A DNA stretch of 64,000 bases from Lentisphaerota bacterium (GCA_016873635.1 VGWJ01000001.1:1-64000), one strand, 5' to 3'; counted from the stretch's first letter, positions 53,378 to 63,411 are shown. Translations and numbers: made by a program. The notes: generated by a model from the sequence alone, not told the origin.

Positions 53378-54742
53378 TTGGATCTGTTCGAGCAGCAGTC
53401 GCCGCCCGGGGAACAGGCGGGTCCTCCCCCCCTGGCGGTGCGCATGCGGCCCCGCAACCTGGACGAGATTCTCGGCCAGGACCACATCCTTGGCCCCGGC
53501 AGGCTTCTGCGCCGGGCGGTTGAGGCGGACCGGCTCGGCAGCATCATCCTCTACGGCCCGCCGGGCAGCGGCAAGACTTCCCTGGCCGAGGTTATCGCCG
53601 CGGTAACGCGCCGCCGTTTCGAGCGCGCCAGCGGGGTTACGGCCAACGCCGCGCTGCTGCGCGCGCTCTTCCGCAAGGCCCGGCACGCCCGCGACGTCGA
53701 GGGCGCGGGCACGATCCTGTTCCTGGACGAGATTCATCGCTTCAACAAGGCCCAGCAGGATCTGCTGCTGCCGCACGTGGAGGAAGGCACGGTCACGCTG
53801 ATCGGCGCCACGACCCACAACCCCATGTTCTTCATCAACAGCCCGCTCACTTCGCGCTCGCTGGTTTTCGAGCTGCGCGCGCTGGACGAGGCCGCGGTGC
53901 GCGAACTGCTGCGGCGCGCGGTGACCGATCCCCGCGGACTGGCGGACCGGCGCGTGGTCCTGGAGGACGAGGCGGCGGCGCACCTGGCCGGCATGTGCGA
54001 GGGCGACGCGAGGCGGGCGCTGAACGCGCTGGAGATCGCGGCCCTGACCACCGCCGCCGGCGCCGACGGCCGGATCGTGATTACCCGCCGGGCGGCGGAA
54101 GACTCGATTCAGAAGAAGGCGGTGGTGTACGACCACGACGAGAACGGGCACTACGACACGATTTCGGCCTTCATCAAGAGCGTGAGGGGCTCGGATCCGC
54201 ACGCGGCGGTCTACTGGCTGGCCAAGATGCTGTACGCCGGCGAGGACCCGCGTTTCATCGCGCGGCGGCTGGTGATCCTGGCGTCGGAGGACATCGGCAA
54301 CGCCGACCCGCGGGGCCTGACCGTGGCCGTGGCGGCCATGCACGCCGCGGAGTTCGTGGGCATGCCCGAGGCGCAGTTGATTCTATCGCAGGCCACGACC
54401 TACCTGGCCACGGCGCCGAAAAGCAACGCGTCCTGCCTGGCGGTGGAGGCGGCGACGCGCGACGTGGCCGAGGGCCGCGCGCTGGCCGTTCCCGCGCACC
54501 TGAAAAACGTGCGCCTGCGCGCCGCCGGGGAGGCGGGCGGCGGGCGCGAGCCGGAATACCGCTATCCGCACGACTACGCGGGGCATTTCGTGGACCAGGA
54601 ATACGCGCCGGACGTGGCGCGCTACTACAGGCCTTCCGGCGAGGGCTACGAAGAGGTGATCGCCAAGCGCATGGCGCGCTGGGAAGAGAAGGCCGCGGCG
54701 GCGCGGCGGGCGCGGGAGCGCCGGGAGGGCGCAGAACAATGA
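53378..54742 (+). CDS. rarA: Replication-associated recombination protein A (RarA/MgsA) AAA+ ATPase
   Basis: 454 aa from the TTG at 53378 (LDLFEQQSPPGEQ), preceded by CGGGGAGA. The ORF track start at 53345 would lie inside the 3' arm of the 6S-like RNA; the TTG avoids this and gives the usual short N-terminus before LAVRMRPRNLDEILGQDH. Walker A GPPGSGKTSL, Walker B LFLDEIHRF, sensor GATTHNP, and C-terminal SASDxGNADPRG-like segments. Acts at stalled forks. It overlaps the next gene by four bases. Confidence 0.9.
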   Translation: MDLFEQQSPPGEQAGPPPLAVRMRPRNLDEILGQDHILGPGRLLRRAVEADRLGSIILYGPPGSGKTSLAEVIAAVTRRRFERASGVTANAALLRALFRKARHARDVEGAGTILFLDEIHRFNKAQQDLLLPHVEEGTVTLIGATTHNPMFFINSPLTSRSLVFELRALDEAAVRELLRRAVTDPRGLADRRVVLEDEAAAHLAGMCEGDARRALNALEIAALTTAAGADGRIVITRRAAEDSIQKKAVVYDHDENGHYDTISAFIKSVRGSDPHAAVYWLAKMLYAGEDPRFIARRLVILASEDIGNADPRGLTVAVAAMHAAEFVGMPEAQLILSQATTYLATAPKSNASCLAVEAATRDVAEGRALAVPAHLKNVRLRAAGEAGGGREPEYRYPHDYAGHFVDQEYAPDVARYYRPSGEGYEEVIAKRMARWEEKAAAARRARERREGAEQ

Positions 54743-55368
54743 CCGCCGCCGGCGCGGAGAAGACGGAACGGGAGGCGCTGCGGGCGGCGAAGGCGGCGGT
54801 GCGCCGCGAAGCCGAAGCGCGGCGGCGGCGCCTGGCGCCGGACGAAGCCCTGCGGCTGAGCGGAATGGCGCAGGCGCGCGTCACGGCCCTGCCCGAGTTC
54901 GAGGCCGCGGGGCTGGTGTGCTGCTATCTCGCCTTGCGCGGCGAAACGGACACGGCCCTGATAATCGCGGCGTGCCGGGAACGGGGCATCGGCCTGTGCG
55001 TGCCGGCGCGCCGGCCGGAGGGGACGTACGGTCTGGCGCGGCTGCGGCCGGATACGCGCCTGACGCGCGGCCCGCTGGGCGTGGCCGAGCCGGAGGACAG
55101 GGAGTGGGTGGCCCTGGAAGAGGTCGCGCTGGCCGTTGTGCCCGGCGTGGCCTTCGACCTGCGCGGCGGCCGGGTCGGGCGGGGCGGGGGGCATATCGAC
55201 CGCCTGCTGGCCGCGGATACGGGCGGCAAGCTCTTTGCGGTGGGACTGGCGTTCGAGTGTCAGGTCTTCGAGCGCGTTCCCGTGGCGGAACACGATCGCC
55301 GCATGCAGGCGGTCGTGACGGAGTCAAGAACCATTCGGAGCGCTGCTCCGTTCGGGAAAGGGAGGTGA
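54739..55368 (+). CDS. 5-formyltetrahydrofolate cyclo-ligase
   Basis: 209 aa. Converts 5-formyl-THF to 5,10-methenyl-THF with ATP. Family motifs: an N-terminal KAAVRREAEARRRRL-like segment, VPGVAFDLRGGRVGRGGGHIDRLL (the GYGGGYYDR site as GRGGGHIDR) and VGLAFECQVFERVPVAEHDRRM. It follows rarA with an ATGA overlap. The 6S RNA-ygfA association makes the identification stronger. Confidence 0.88.
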   Translation: MTAAGAEKTEREALRAAKAAVRREAEARRRRLAPDEALRLSGMAQARVTALPEFEAAGLVCCYLALRGETDTALIIAACRERGIGLCVPARRPEGTYGLARLRPDTRLTRGPLGVAEPEDREWVALEEVALAVVPGVAFDLRGGRVGRGGGHIDRLLAADTGGKLFAVGLAFECQVFERVPVAEHDRRMQAVVTESRTIRSAAPFGKGR

Positions 55369-55372
55369 AGGG

Positions 55373-56926
55373 ATGAATACGGCAGCCGTGGCGGCAATCA
55401 CGGGAATCATCGCGCTGTGCGCGGGGTATCTCGTGCGGTGGTGGTTGAGCAAGGTCTCCGTGGACAGTAGCGAGGCGCGCGCGAAGCAGGCGCTCGCCGA
55501 GGCCAGGCGCGAAGCGGAGACGATGCGGAAGGAAGCGCAGATACACACCAAGGCCGAGGCCATCAAGCTCCGCGAAACCTTCGACAAGACCACGGAGGCG
55601 CGGCGCAAGGAGCTGGCCGATCTGGAAGCGCGCCTGGCGGAACGGGAAGCCAACCTGGACCGCAAGGTGGCCATGCTCGACAAGAAGGACCGCGCGCTGG
55701 AAGAACGCGCGGCCGAAGTCGAGAAGCGCACGGCGGATCTGGCCGAGGCCCGCGCGCGCGTCGCGAAGCAGGAAGCGGAGCAGCGCGACGCCCTGCAGCG
55801 CGTCGCGGGCATGAGCCGCGACCAGGCGCGCCAGGCGCTCATGGAGCGCGTGGAAAAGGAGATTCAGAGCGAAGTGGGCGGGTTCATCCGGCGGCGCCAG
55901 GAGCAGGCGAAGGAGACGGCCGAGCGCGACGCGCGGGAGATCGTGGCGCTGGCCATCGAGCGCTACGCCGTCTCGCACGCCAGCGAGATGATGACCAGCA
56001 CCGTGGCCCTGCCCAGCGACGACATGAAAGGGCGCATCATCGGCCGGGAGGGCCGCAACATCCGCGCCCTGGAAGCGGCCACCGGGGTGAACGTGCTCAT
56101 CGACGACACGCCGGAGGCCGTCGTCATCTCCGGCTTCGATCCGGTGCGGCGCGAGATCGCGCGCCAGTCGCTGGAGCGCCTCATCGCGGACGGGCGCATC
56201 CACCCCGCGCGGATCGAAGAAGTCGTGGCCAAGGCGACGGAAAGCATGGACGAGAGCATGCGCAAAGCCGGCGAGGAGGCGGCCTTCATGGCCGGCGTGG
56301 AAAACGTCAGCCCGGAGCTGATCCGCATGCTGGGCCGCCTGAAGTACCGGACCAGCTACACGCAGAACGTGCTGCAGCACTGCATCGAGGTGTCGCACCT
56401 CATGGGCGTGATGGCCGGCGAGCTCAACCTGGACGTCTCGTTGGCGAAGCGCATCGGGCTGTTTCACGACATCGGAAAATCGATGGACCACGAGGTCGAG
56501 GGCGGTCACGCCGTGATCGGCGCCGACGTGCTGCGGCGGCACAGCGAGCCGCAGCTCCTGATCAACGCGGTGGCGGCGCACCACGAGGAGGTCGAGGCGG
56601 AGAGCATCTACGCCCTCCTGGCCGCGGCGGCGGACGCGATCTCCAGCTCGCGCGTGGGCGCGCGGTCGGAGACCACCGACATCTACGTCAAGCGCCTCGA
56701 GCACCTGGAATCCATCGCCAACGGGTTCGACGGCGTGGAGCGCAGCTACGCGATCCAGGCCGGGCGCGAGGTGCGCGTCATCGTCGCGCCGCAGAAGATC
56801 GACGACAACGGCGCGGTGGTGCTCGCGCGGGACATCAGCAAGAAGATCGAGGCGGAGCTGCAGTATCCGGGCCAGATCAAGGTCATCGTGATCCGCGAAA
56901 CGCGCTGCGTGGAATACGCGCGCTGA
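55373..56926 (+). CDS. rny: Ribonuclease Y
   Basis: 517 aa. N-terminal membrane helix (AVAAITGIIALCAGYLVRWW), a long coiled coil (about residues 30-165), KH domain with MKGRIIGREGRNIRALE, and HD domain with LFHDIGKSMDHEVEGGH and AAHHEEVE. Membrane-anchored endoribonuclease for mRNA turnover. It starts 4 bases after the cyclo-ligase stop and is followed by the ymdB-like gene, its usual neighbour. Confidence 0.95.
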   Translation: MNTAAVAAITGIIALCAGYLVRWWLSKVSVDSSEARAKQALAEARREAETMRKEAQIHTKAEAIKLRETFDKTTEARRKELADLEARLAEREANLDRKVAMLDKKDRALEERAAEVEKRTADLAEARARVAKQEAEQRDALQRVAGMSRDQARQALMERVEKEIQSEVGGFIRRRQEQAKETAERDAREIVALAIERYAVSHASEMMTSTVALPSDDMKGRIIGREGRNIRALEAATGVNVLIDDTPEAVVISGFDPVRREIARQSLERLIADGRIHPARIEEVVAKATESMDESMRKAGEEAAFMAGVENVSPELIRMLGRLKYRTSYTQNVLQHCIEVSHLMGVMAGELNLDVSLAKRIGLFHDIGKSMDHEVEGGHAVIGADVLRRHSEPQLLINAVAAHHEEVEAESIYALLAAAADAISSSRVGARSETTDIYVKRLEHLESIANGFDGVERSYAIQAGREVRVIVAPQKIDDNGAVVLARDISKKIEAELQYPGQIKVIVIRETRCVEYAR

Positions 56927-56968
56927 TCCGCGGGATGAAAGACCGGCGCGCGTAATCGGGGACAAACC

Positions 56969-57748
56969 ATGGACATGAAAGTGCTGGCGGTGGGGGATAT
57001 CGTGGGCGAGCCCGGCCGGGCCTTGTTCGCCCGCGTGGCCGGGCGCCTGAAGGCGGCCGGCAAGGTGGACGCAATCGTGGCCAACGCCGAGAACGCGGCC
57101 GGGGGAAGGGGCGTCACGGCGCGGCTGGCCGCGGACCTGCTCGCGGCGGGCGCCGACGTTCTGACCCTGGGCGACCACGCCTGGGATCAGAAGGAAACGC
57201 GCGGGCTGCTTGACCAGGAGCCGCGCCTGATCCGTCCGGCGAACTTCGCGCCGGGCTGTCCGGGGCGCGGCTGGACGAAGGTCGAGACGGCCAGGGGCGC
57301 CCTGACGGTTGTGAACCTCATGGGGCGCGTTTTCATGAGTGCCTGCGACAGCCCGTTCCGGACCGTGGACGCGCTTCTGGCGGACGGGCGCCTGCGGGGC
57401 CCGCTGCTGGTGGACATGCACGCCGAGGCCACCTCGGAAAAGATCGTCATCGGGCGCTATCTGGACGGGCGCGTCAGCGCCGTGGTCGGAACGCATACCC
57501 ACGTTCAGACCAGCGACGAGCACATCCTGCCCAGGGGAACCGCGTATATTACCGACCTGGGCATGACCGGCGCCCTTGACTCGGCTCTCGGCCGGGACCT
57601 GAATTCGGTGCTTTCCGTGTTTCTTACGGGCATGCCGGAGCGTTTCAAGGTGGCCGCGGGCGACGCGGTGCTGGAAGGCGCGCTGATCACGCTTGACGCC
57701 GCCACGGGCCGGGCGAAGAAGATCGCCCGCGTGCGGGAAAGGGAGTAA
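56969..57748 (+). CDS. ymdB: YmdB-family metallophosphoesterase (TIGR00282)
   Basis: 259 aa. Calcineurin-like phosphoesterase: VGDIVGEPGR, NAENAAGGRG, LTLGDHAWDQ, DMHAEATSEK and GTHTHVQTSDEHIL hold the metal ligands. Homologues hydrolyse 2',3'-cyclic nucleotides and partner RNase Y in Bacillus, matching the rny neighbour. Ribosome binding site weak. Confidence 0.9.
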   Translation: MDMKVLAVGDIVGEPGRALFARVAGRLKAAGKVDAIVANAENAAGGRGVTARLAADLLAAGADVLTLGDHAWDQKETRGLLDQEPRLIRPANFAPGCPGRGWTKVETARGALTVVNLMGRVFMSACDSPFRTVDALLADGRLRGPLLVDMHAEATSEKIVIGRYLDGRVSAVVGTHTHVQTSDEHILPRGTAYITDLGMTGALDSALGRDLNSVLSVFLTGMPERFKVAAGDAVLEGALITLDAATGRAKKIARVRERE

Positions 57749-57805
57749 GCGGGCGGATGCGGCGGGAGCGGCGTGCGTTCCCCGCCGGAGACGGGGAGGG
57801 AAGGG

Positions 57806-59074
57806 GTGCCGGACGTGACCAAGGTCTACACGGTGACCGAGCTGACGCGCCTGATCAAGGGCACGCTTGAGCGCGCGGTGGGCGAGGTGTGGGTGGAAGG
57901 CGAGCTGTCGAACGTGCGGCGGCCCGCGTCGGGCCATCTCTACTTCACGATCAAGGACGCCGGGTCGCAGCTCAGCGCCGTGATGTTCCGGGGCGCGCGC
58001 GGCGGGCTGAAGTTCGAGCCGGCCGACGGGTTGGCCGTGCGGGCTTCCGGCGAGATCACCGTCTACGAGCCTTACGGCAATTACCAGATCGTCGTCCGGC
58101 GCATGGAGCAGAGCGGCCTGGGCGCGCTGCAGGCGCGTTTCGAGGCGCTGAAGGAGAAACTGCGCGCGGAAGGGCTGTTCGCGGCGGAGCGCAAGAAACC
58201 CATGCCGCTGTTGCCGCAGCACGTGGGCGTGGTGACCTCCGAGACCGGCGCGGCGCTGCGCGATATCCTCAACGTCGTGACGCGGCGCTTCCCGAACCTG
58301 CACCTGGTACTGGCGCCGGTGCGCGTGCAGGGGGAGGGGGCGGCGGCCGAGATTGCCGCGGCCATCGACCTGCTCAACCGGCGGGGGGGGCTGGACGTGA
58401 TGATCGTCGGCCGCGGCGGGGGGAGCCTGGAGGATCTGTGGTGTTTCAACGAGGAAAGCGTGGCGCGGGCCATCGCGCGTTCCGCGATTCCGGTGATTTC
58501 GGCCGTGGGCCACGAGATCGACTTCACGATCAGCGATTTCGTCGCGGACCTGCGCGCGCCCACGCCGTCGGCCGCGGCCGAGCTGGTGGTGGGCACCAAG
58601 GAGGCGTTCGAGGGCCGGTTGAGCGAGCTGGCGCGGCTGATCCGGCGCGCGGCCGTGGAGACGGGACTGAGGGCGCGCAACCGCCTGCTGGCCGCGGAGC
58701 GAAGCTACGTCTTCCGGGAGCCCGGCAATCTGGTGCGGCGCTTCGAAGACCGCCTGGAGCGGCTGGGCCTGAGCATGGCGCACAGCGCGACGGGCCGGCT
58801 GCGGACCGCGCAGCAGCGCGTGGACGACGGCGGCCTGCGGCTGGGCCATGCCTGCGCGCTCGCGCGCCAGGCGCGCGCGCAGAACGTGAACCGGCTGGCG
58901 TCGCAGCTCAAGGCCCTGGATCCCCTGGCGGTCCTGGCGCGCGGCTACAGCGTGACCTGCGACGCCTCGGGCAAAGCCGTGACCGACGCGGCGGCGGTGT
59001 CAAGCGGTGACCGCCTCCTCACGCGCCTGGCCCGGGGCCGCATCGAATCCGAAGTCACCGCGACACGGCGCTGA
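57806..59074 (+). CDS. xseA: Exodeoxyribonuclease VII large subunit
   Basis: 422 aa. OB-fold N-terminus (VWVEGELSNVRRPASGHLYFTIKD), catalytic region with VGVVTSETGAALRDI and VMIVGRGGGSLEDLWCFNEE, SAVGHEIDFTISDFVADLRAPTPSAAAE, then a coiled coil and RGYSVT. GTG start after GGGGAGGGAAGG; a second GTG lies three codons later. The small subunit XseB is not in the adjacent sequence. Confidence 0.92.
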   Translation: MPDVTKVYTVTELTRLIKGTLERAVGEVWVEGELSNVRRPASGHLYFTIKDAGSQLSAVMFRGARGGLKFEPADGLAVRASGEITVYEPYGNYQIVVRRMEQSGLGALQARFEALKEKLRAEGLFAAERKKPMPLLPQHVGVVTSETGAALRDILNVVTRRFPNLHLVLAPVRVQGEGAAAEIAAAIDLLNRRGGLDVMIVGRGGGSLEDLWCFNEESVARAIARSAIPVISAVGHEIDFTISDFVADLRAPTPSAAAELVVGTKEAFEGRLSELARLIRRAAVETGLRARNRLLAAERSYVFREPGNLVRRFEDRLERLGLSMAHSATGRLRTAQQRVDDGGLRLGHACALARQARAQNVNRLASQLKALDPLAVLARGYSVTCDASGKAVTDAAAVSSGDRLLTRLARGRIESEVTATRR

Positions 59075-59171
59075 ACCGCCGCGGCCCGCGCGAACCCAAG
59101 CGAGAGGGAACGCGCCCGCAGTCGCCGCGGGATGTTGCGGGCCTGAGATGGTGACGATTTCCGCGGAAATG

Positions 59172-59693
59172 TCATGCGGGAAGGGGTGGCGGCGTGAAGG
59201 AGGAAGTCCCAGGTTTGCGGAGATCGGCAGGCTCCGCCGCCTCCGCGAAGGGACCAAGCCACGGGTAGCTGCCGGTCCCGGAAGTGGTCGGCAGGCACAC
59301 GAGCCCGACCTGCCGCGGCGGCAGTTTGTCCGGCCCGAAAAACTCGCCCACCGGCCTGGTCTCCCGCGCCAGCGCAGCCACGAACTTGGCCGCGTCCAGG
59401 GCACTGCCGCCGCCAATGCCGATCACGGCGTCCGGACGGAAGGATCGGGCGGCGGCGCGCGCCTCATCGAGCATACGGACGGTCGGTTCGACCGCGATCG
59501 CGTCGTGAACGGCCACTTCGGCCCCGCCCTCGCGGAATGCGGCGGCAACCGGCGCCACGAGCGCCCGCAGCGGCGGGCTGGTGACGACAAAGATCCGCCG
59601 GTGTCCCCGCCGAAGCGCGCCGGCGACGCAGGCCTCGGCAGCCTGTTCGCCGATGACGATGCGCGGCGGCTGCATCAGGGCAATAGTTCGCAC
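59172..59693 (-). pseudogene. Truncated iron-containing alcohol dehydrogenase
   Basis: About 173 codons of a family that normally has 380-390. The N-terminal NAD-binding half is present (VIGIGGGSALDAAKFVAAL, CLPTTSGTGS), but after TSGTGS the frame continues into unrelated YPWLGPFAEAAEPADL and stops. The entire iron-binding half is missing. Start GTG at 59693 with GGAGG upstream. Still an open frame, but very unlikely to be active. Confidence 0.75.
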
Positions 59694-59925
59694 GGGGTCC
59701 TCCAATCGTCACCTGTTGCTTCCTCGATATGGCATATGTCAACACGAGAACCGATAGCCGGCGCGGCGAGAGAGATCAACCGGAGCCGTCGGGGCCGGGT
59801 CTCCGCGTTGCGCAATGGGGCATCGCGGCCATTCAGGGCTTGAGTGCGGCCGATAGTGTGGTAGAGATGTGACGTGGCGGGGCGTGGAATCGGGAGTCCG
59901 CGGGGGAGGAGAAGGGAAGAACGGG

Positions 59926-60444
59926 ATGAGCGTCATGGAGTCGACAAGAGGACGCGCGGCATGGACGGGCGGAATCGGTATGGCGGCGCTGCTTGGCGCG
60001 GCGTTTGCGCTTGCGCCGGCGTGGGCGCAGACCGGGGCGCCGGTTTCCGCGGACGAGGGTGACGAGGGCGGGGAGCAGGCGTCAAGCCAGGTTGAGGGCG
60101 CGGCCGCGGGCGACGCCGTCGCGGCGGAAGCAACGGGCGCGGGCGAAGCGGCGGGCGGCGCGCCGTCCGCGATCGCCACGGGGCCGGACGGCGAGGTATA
60201 CGTCACGATCAGCAACAGCCCCCGGGTGCTGGGATACGGTCCGGCGGGTCAGCCGCTGGGCGGATGGGACATAGCCGCCGGCGTGCCCGGAGACATCGCG
60301 GCCGGCCCCGGCGGCGACGTCTATGTGACGATCAACAACGGCCACCGCGTGGTCAGATACGCGCCGGGCGGCCGGGTGCTGTCCGGATGGGCGGTGGAAG
60401 GCGGCGCGCCGCTGGCGCAATGGGAGGTCACGGCGGGGCAATAG
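59926..60444 (+). CDS. Small secreted protein with two NHL-like repeats
   Basis: 172 aa. Signal peptide (MAALLGAAFALAPAWAQ), an acidic/Ala-rich stretch, then two similar units of about 40 residues: GPDGEVYVTISNSPRVLGYG and GPGGDVYVTINNGHRVVRYA. NHL or SMP-30-like repeats usually come in six or more, so two cannot close a propeller; the protein may oligomerise or be a remnant. GAAGGGAAGA precedes the ATG. Function unknown. Confidence 0.6.
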   Translation: MSVMESTRGRAAWTGGIGMAALLGAAFALAPAWAQTGAPVSADEGDEGGEQASSQVEGAAAGDAVAAEATGAGEAAGGAPSAIATGPDGEVYVTISNSPRVLGYGPAGQPLGGWDIAAGVPGDIAAGPGGDVYVTINNGHRVVRYAPGGRVLSGWAVEGGAPLAQWEVTAGQ

Positions 60445-60561
60445 GGGCGGGGCAGGGCGGCGCAGGGACGGGCGCAAGGCCCCGCAGGGGCCGGTACCGG
60501 CCTTCGTGTTTGCGGCGCCGGTTGAAAAAACGGACGAGCCAGTAAAAGGAAAAAACGCAAC

Positions 60562-62367
60562 ATGAGCGTCGCATGCAACAACAGGAAACTCGTTGACTGG
60601 GTTGCCGAAGTCCGGGCCATGGTTGCGCCGGACAAGGTGGTCTGGTGCGACGGCTCCAAGGCCGAGTACGATGCCATGATCGGGATCATGGTCGACGCCG
60701 GCGCGGGCACGCCGCTGAAGAAGCGTCGCAACAGCTACCTGTTCCGCAGCCATCCCAGCGACGTGGCGCGGGTCGAAGACCGCACGTACATCGCCTCGCG
60801 GACGCGGGAGGAAGCCGGGCCCACCAACAACTGGATCGATCCGGTCGAGCTGAAAAAGACCCTGCGCGGGCTGTACGACGGCTGCATGCGGGGCCGCACC
60901 ATGTACGTCATTCCCTTCAGCATGGGGCCCATCGGCTCGCCCATCTCGAAGATCGGCGTCGAGATCACCGACTCGCCTTACGTCGTGGTGAACATGCACA
61001 TCATGACGCGCGTGGGCGACGAAGTGATCAGCGCGCTCGGCGGGAACGGCGAGTTCATTCCCTGCCTGCACTCCGTGGGCGCGCCGCTGCAGCCGGGCCA
61101 GAAGGACGTCCCCTGGCCCTGCGCGCCGATCGAGAAGAAGTACATTGCCCATTTCCCGGAAGAGAACCTGATCTGGTCCTACGGCTCCGGCTACGGCGGC
61201 AACGCCCTGCTGGGCAAAAAGTGCCTGGCGCTGCGCATCGCCTCCACCATGGCCCGTCGCGAGGGCTGGATGGCGGAGCACATGCTGATCCTGCGCCTGA
61301 CCAATCCCCAGGGCCGGCGCTTCCACATGGCCGCCGCGTTTCCCAGCGCCTGCGGCAAGACCAACCTGGCCATGCTCCAGCCCACCATTCCGGGCTGGAA
61401 GTGCGAGTGCGTCGGCGACGACATCGCCTGGATGAAGATCAGGCCGGACGGGCGCCTGCACGCCATCAACCCGGAATCCGGTTTCTTCGGGGTCGCCCCG
61501 GGCACGAGCTACAGGTCGAATCCCATGGCGATGGAGACGATCAAGTCCAACTCCATCTTCACCAACTGCGTTCTGACCGACGACGGCGACATCTGGTGGG
61601 AGGAGATGGGTGTTTCCTGCGGGCACGGCATCGACTGGAAGGGCAACGACTGGACGCCCGACAAGAAGGACGCCGACGGCAAGCCCGTCAAGGGCGCCCA
61701 TCCCAACGCGCGTTTCACGACTCCGGCGCGGCAGTGCCCGGTGATCTGCCCGGACTGGGAGGATCCCGACGGCGTGCCGATCGATATCTTCGTGTTCGGC
61801 GGCCGCCGCACGAAGCTCGTGCCGCTGGTGACGCAGGCTTTCGACTGGGACCACGGCGTGTACATGGGCGCCACGGCCGCTTCGGAGGCCACCGCCGCGG
61901 CGCTGGACGTCAAGGGCTCGATCCGCCGCGACCCCATGGCGATGCTGCCGTTCTGCGGGTACAACATCGGCGACTACTGGCAGCACTGGTTCAACATGGG
62001 CGACAGGCTCGGGGACAAGGCCCCGAAGATCTTTTACGTCAACTGGTTCCGCAAGTCCCCCGAGGGCAAGTGGCTGTGGCCTGGTTTCGGCGACAACAGC
62101 CGCGTCCTGAAATGGATGTGCGAGCGCGTGGAAGGCAAAGTCGGGGCCGTGAGAACCCCGGTCGGCTACTTGCCGCTCAAGGGCGACCTGGACGTCGGCG
62201 GCCTGGACATGACCGACGGCGTGGTGGACGAACTGCTGCGCGTCGACGTGGAAGGCTGGAAGAGCGAGGTGCCGGAGATTGAGGCCTATCTCAACACGGC
62301 GGATTCGCGTCTGCCGGCCCGCATGAAGGCGCAGCTGGCCGAATTGAAGAAGCGCGTCGGCCTGTGA
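60562..62367 (+). CDS. pckG: Phosphoenolpyruvate carboxykinase (GTP)
   Basis: 601 aa. GTP-dependent family: P-loop [13 protein letters not shown] (kinase-1a), [35 protein letters not shown] and [18 protein letters not shown]. Interconverts oxaloacetate and PEP; in fermenters it often runs in the carboxylating direction. AAAAGGAAAAAACGCAAC precedes the start. The convergent trmH-like gene lies beyond a hairpin. Confidence 0.94.
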   Translation: MSVACNNRKLVDWVAEVRAMVAPDKVVWCDGSKAEYDAMIGIMVDAGAGTPLKKRRNSYLFRSHPSDVARVEDRTYIASRTREEAGPTNNWIDPVELKKTLRGLYDGCMRGRTMYVIPFSMGPIGSPISKIGVEITDSPYVVVNMHIMTRVGDEVISALGGNGEFIPCLHSVGAPLQPGQKDVPWPCAPIEKKYIAHFPEENLIWSYGSGYGGNALLGKKCLALRIASTMARREGWMAEHMLILRLTNPQGRRFHMAAAFPSACGKTNLAMLQPTIPGWKCECVGDDIAWMKIRPDGRLHAINPESGFFGVAPGTSYRSNPMAMETIKSNSIFTNCVLTDDGDIWWEEMGVSCGHGIDWKGNDWTPDKKDADGKPVKGAHPNARFTTPARQCPVICPDWEDPDGVPIDIFVFGGRRTKLVPLVTQAFDWDHGVYMGATAASEATAAALDVKGSIRRDPMAMLPFCGYNIGDYWQHWFNMGDRLGDKAPKIFYVNWFRKSPEGKWLWPGFGDNSRVLKWMCERVEGKVGAVRTPVGYLPLKGDLDVGGLDMTDGVVDELLRVDVEGWKSEVPEIEAYLNTADSRLPARMKAQLAELKKRVGL

Positions 62368-62379
62368 GCCTGGAAAGAG

Positions 62380-62410
62380 CGGTTCCGCCGCGCTTGGCGC
62401 GGCCGAACCG
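62380..62410. terminator. Hairpin between convergent pckG and trmH-like genes
   Basis: CGGTTCCGCCGCGC-TTG-GCGCGGCCGAACCG, a 14-base stem with one mismatch, begins 12 bases after the pckG stop. It could stop transcription from both sides; there is no strong T-run on either strand. Confidence 0.45.
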
Positions 62411-62419
62411 TAGGGTGAG

Positions 62420-63169
62420 TCAGGCGCGGGCGGCTGCGGCCGTCTTTGCGGCTTCCGGGCGCAGGGCGTACATCGCCAGCGCGGCCGCCACCGAGGCGTT
62501 GAGCGACCCGACCCTGCCGGGTCCCCCGATGCGCACGGTGTGGTCGGCCATGTTCAGGATGAACTGACCGACGGCCTTGTCCTCGCCGCCGATCACCAGC
62601 ATGAAGCGCGCGGGCGGGTCGGACGCGAGCGCGGCGAGCGTGGCGCGGCCCTGCGCGTCGAGGGCGATCAGGCTGAAGCCGCGTTCCCGGGCCAGGCGCG
62701 CGTAGTGGTTGGCCGTGCGGCAGCGCGCGATGCGCAGGTGTTCGGCCGCGCCGGCGGAGACGCGCATCACCGAAGCATAAACCTCGGGCGTGCCCCGCGT
62801 GGGCAGGCATACGCCGGAGTAGCCCAGGAATTCAGCGGTGCGCAGGATGGCGCCCAGGTTGTGTGGGTCCTCGATGTTGTCCGGCAGCAGGATGCGCTCG
62901 GCGGCGAAGACCTCATCGAGATGCGCGTAGGGGTAGGGGTCGGCGGCCAGGACGATGCCCTGGTGGTCGCGCGATCCGCAGAGCCGCGCCAGCCGCCCGT
63001 CGTCCGTTTCCTCGCAGTCGACGCGTGCCGCTTCGAGAGCCCGGCGCAGCGCGCGCATGCGCGCGTGGGGGGTCTTCCTGGCGGAAAGGAAGGCGCGGCG
63101 GACGCGGCGGCGTCCGGCGCGCAGGATCTCGTCGGCGACGTTGATTCCGTACAGGCATTCCGTGGTCAT
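62420..63169 (-). CDS. TrmH/SpoU-family RNA 2'-O-methyltransferase
   Basis: 249 aa. SPOUT knot: motif 1 LPDNIEDPHNLGAILRTAEFLG, motif 2 VIGGEDKAVG, motif 3 VRIGGPGRVGSLNASVAAALAMY. An N-terminal L30e-like substrate-binding domain precedes it (YGINVADEILRAG). Most similar in layout to RlmB/TrmH-type enzymes that methylate rRNA or tRNA ribose; the target is not determinable. Monocistronic. Confidence 0.85.
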   Translation of the reverse strand: MTTECLYGINVADEILRAGRRRVRRAFLSARKTPHARMRALRRALEAARVDCEETDDGRLARLCGSRDHQGIVLAADPYPYAHLDEVFAAERILLPDNIEDPHNLGAILRTAEFLGYSGVCLPTRGTPEVYASVMRVSAGAAEHLRIARCRTANHYARLARERGFSLIALDAQGRATLAALASDPPARFMLVIGGEDKAVGQFILNMADHTVRIGGPGRVGSLNASVAAALAMYALRPEAAKTAAAARA

Positions 63170-63227
63170 GCGGCGTGAGTACCATCGCGCGCCGGAACGG
63201 TCAAGGCGGGTTCGCCGGGCATGACAG

Positions 63228-63411
63228 GCTGACCTTCGGGGTTGGCTGACCTTCGGGGTTAGGTCTCTAATTAGCTAAATAACGGCTTGCGTGCTTTGAC
63301 CTTCGGTGACCTTCGGGGTTAGGTCTCTAATTAGCTAAATAACGGCTTGCGTGCTGACCTTCGTGACCTTCGGGGTTAGGTCTCTAATTTGCCAAATAAC
63401 GGCTTGCGGGC
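63228..63411. repeat. Tandem repeat array (about three 48-base units) before the RAYT gene
   Basis: Units starting TGACCTTCGGGGTTAGGTCT lie at 63247-63294, 63307-63354 and 63364-63411, with period 57-60 bases and a partial unit at the left end. Each contains TCTCTAATTAGCTAAATAACG and GGCTTGCG; the third has TTGCCAAATAACG instead. The array sits between trmH and the REP-associated transposase, which suggests it is the cognate repeat of that enzyme. Confidence 0.8.

Noticed and set aside
54881-58849. Minus-strand ORF of 1322 aa
   Set aside because: Entirely antisense to the cyclo-ligase, rny, ymdB and xseA, which have clear homology. It is a His/Arg/Ala-rich shadow frame typical of high-GC DNA.
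63228-63411. CRISPR array
   Set aside because: Only three units; spacer-like parts are short and similar to each other, no cas genes are present, and a RAYT gene is adjacent.
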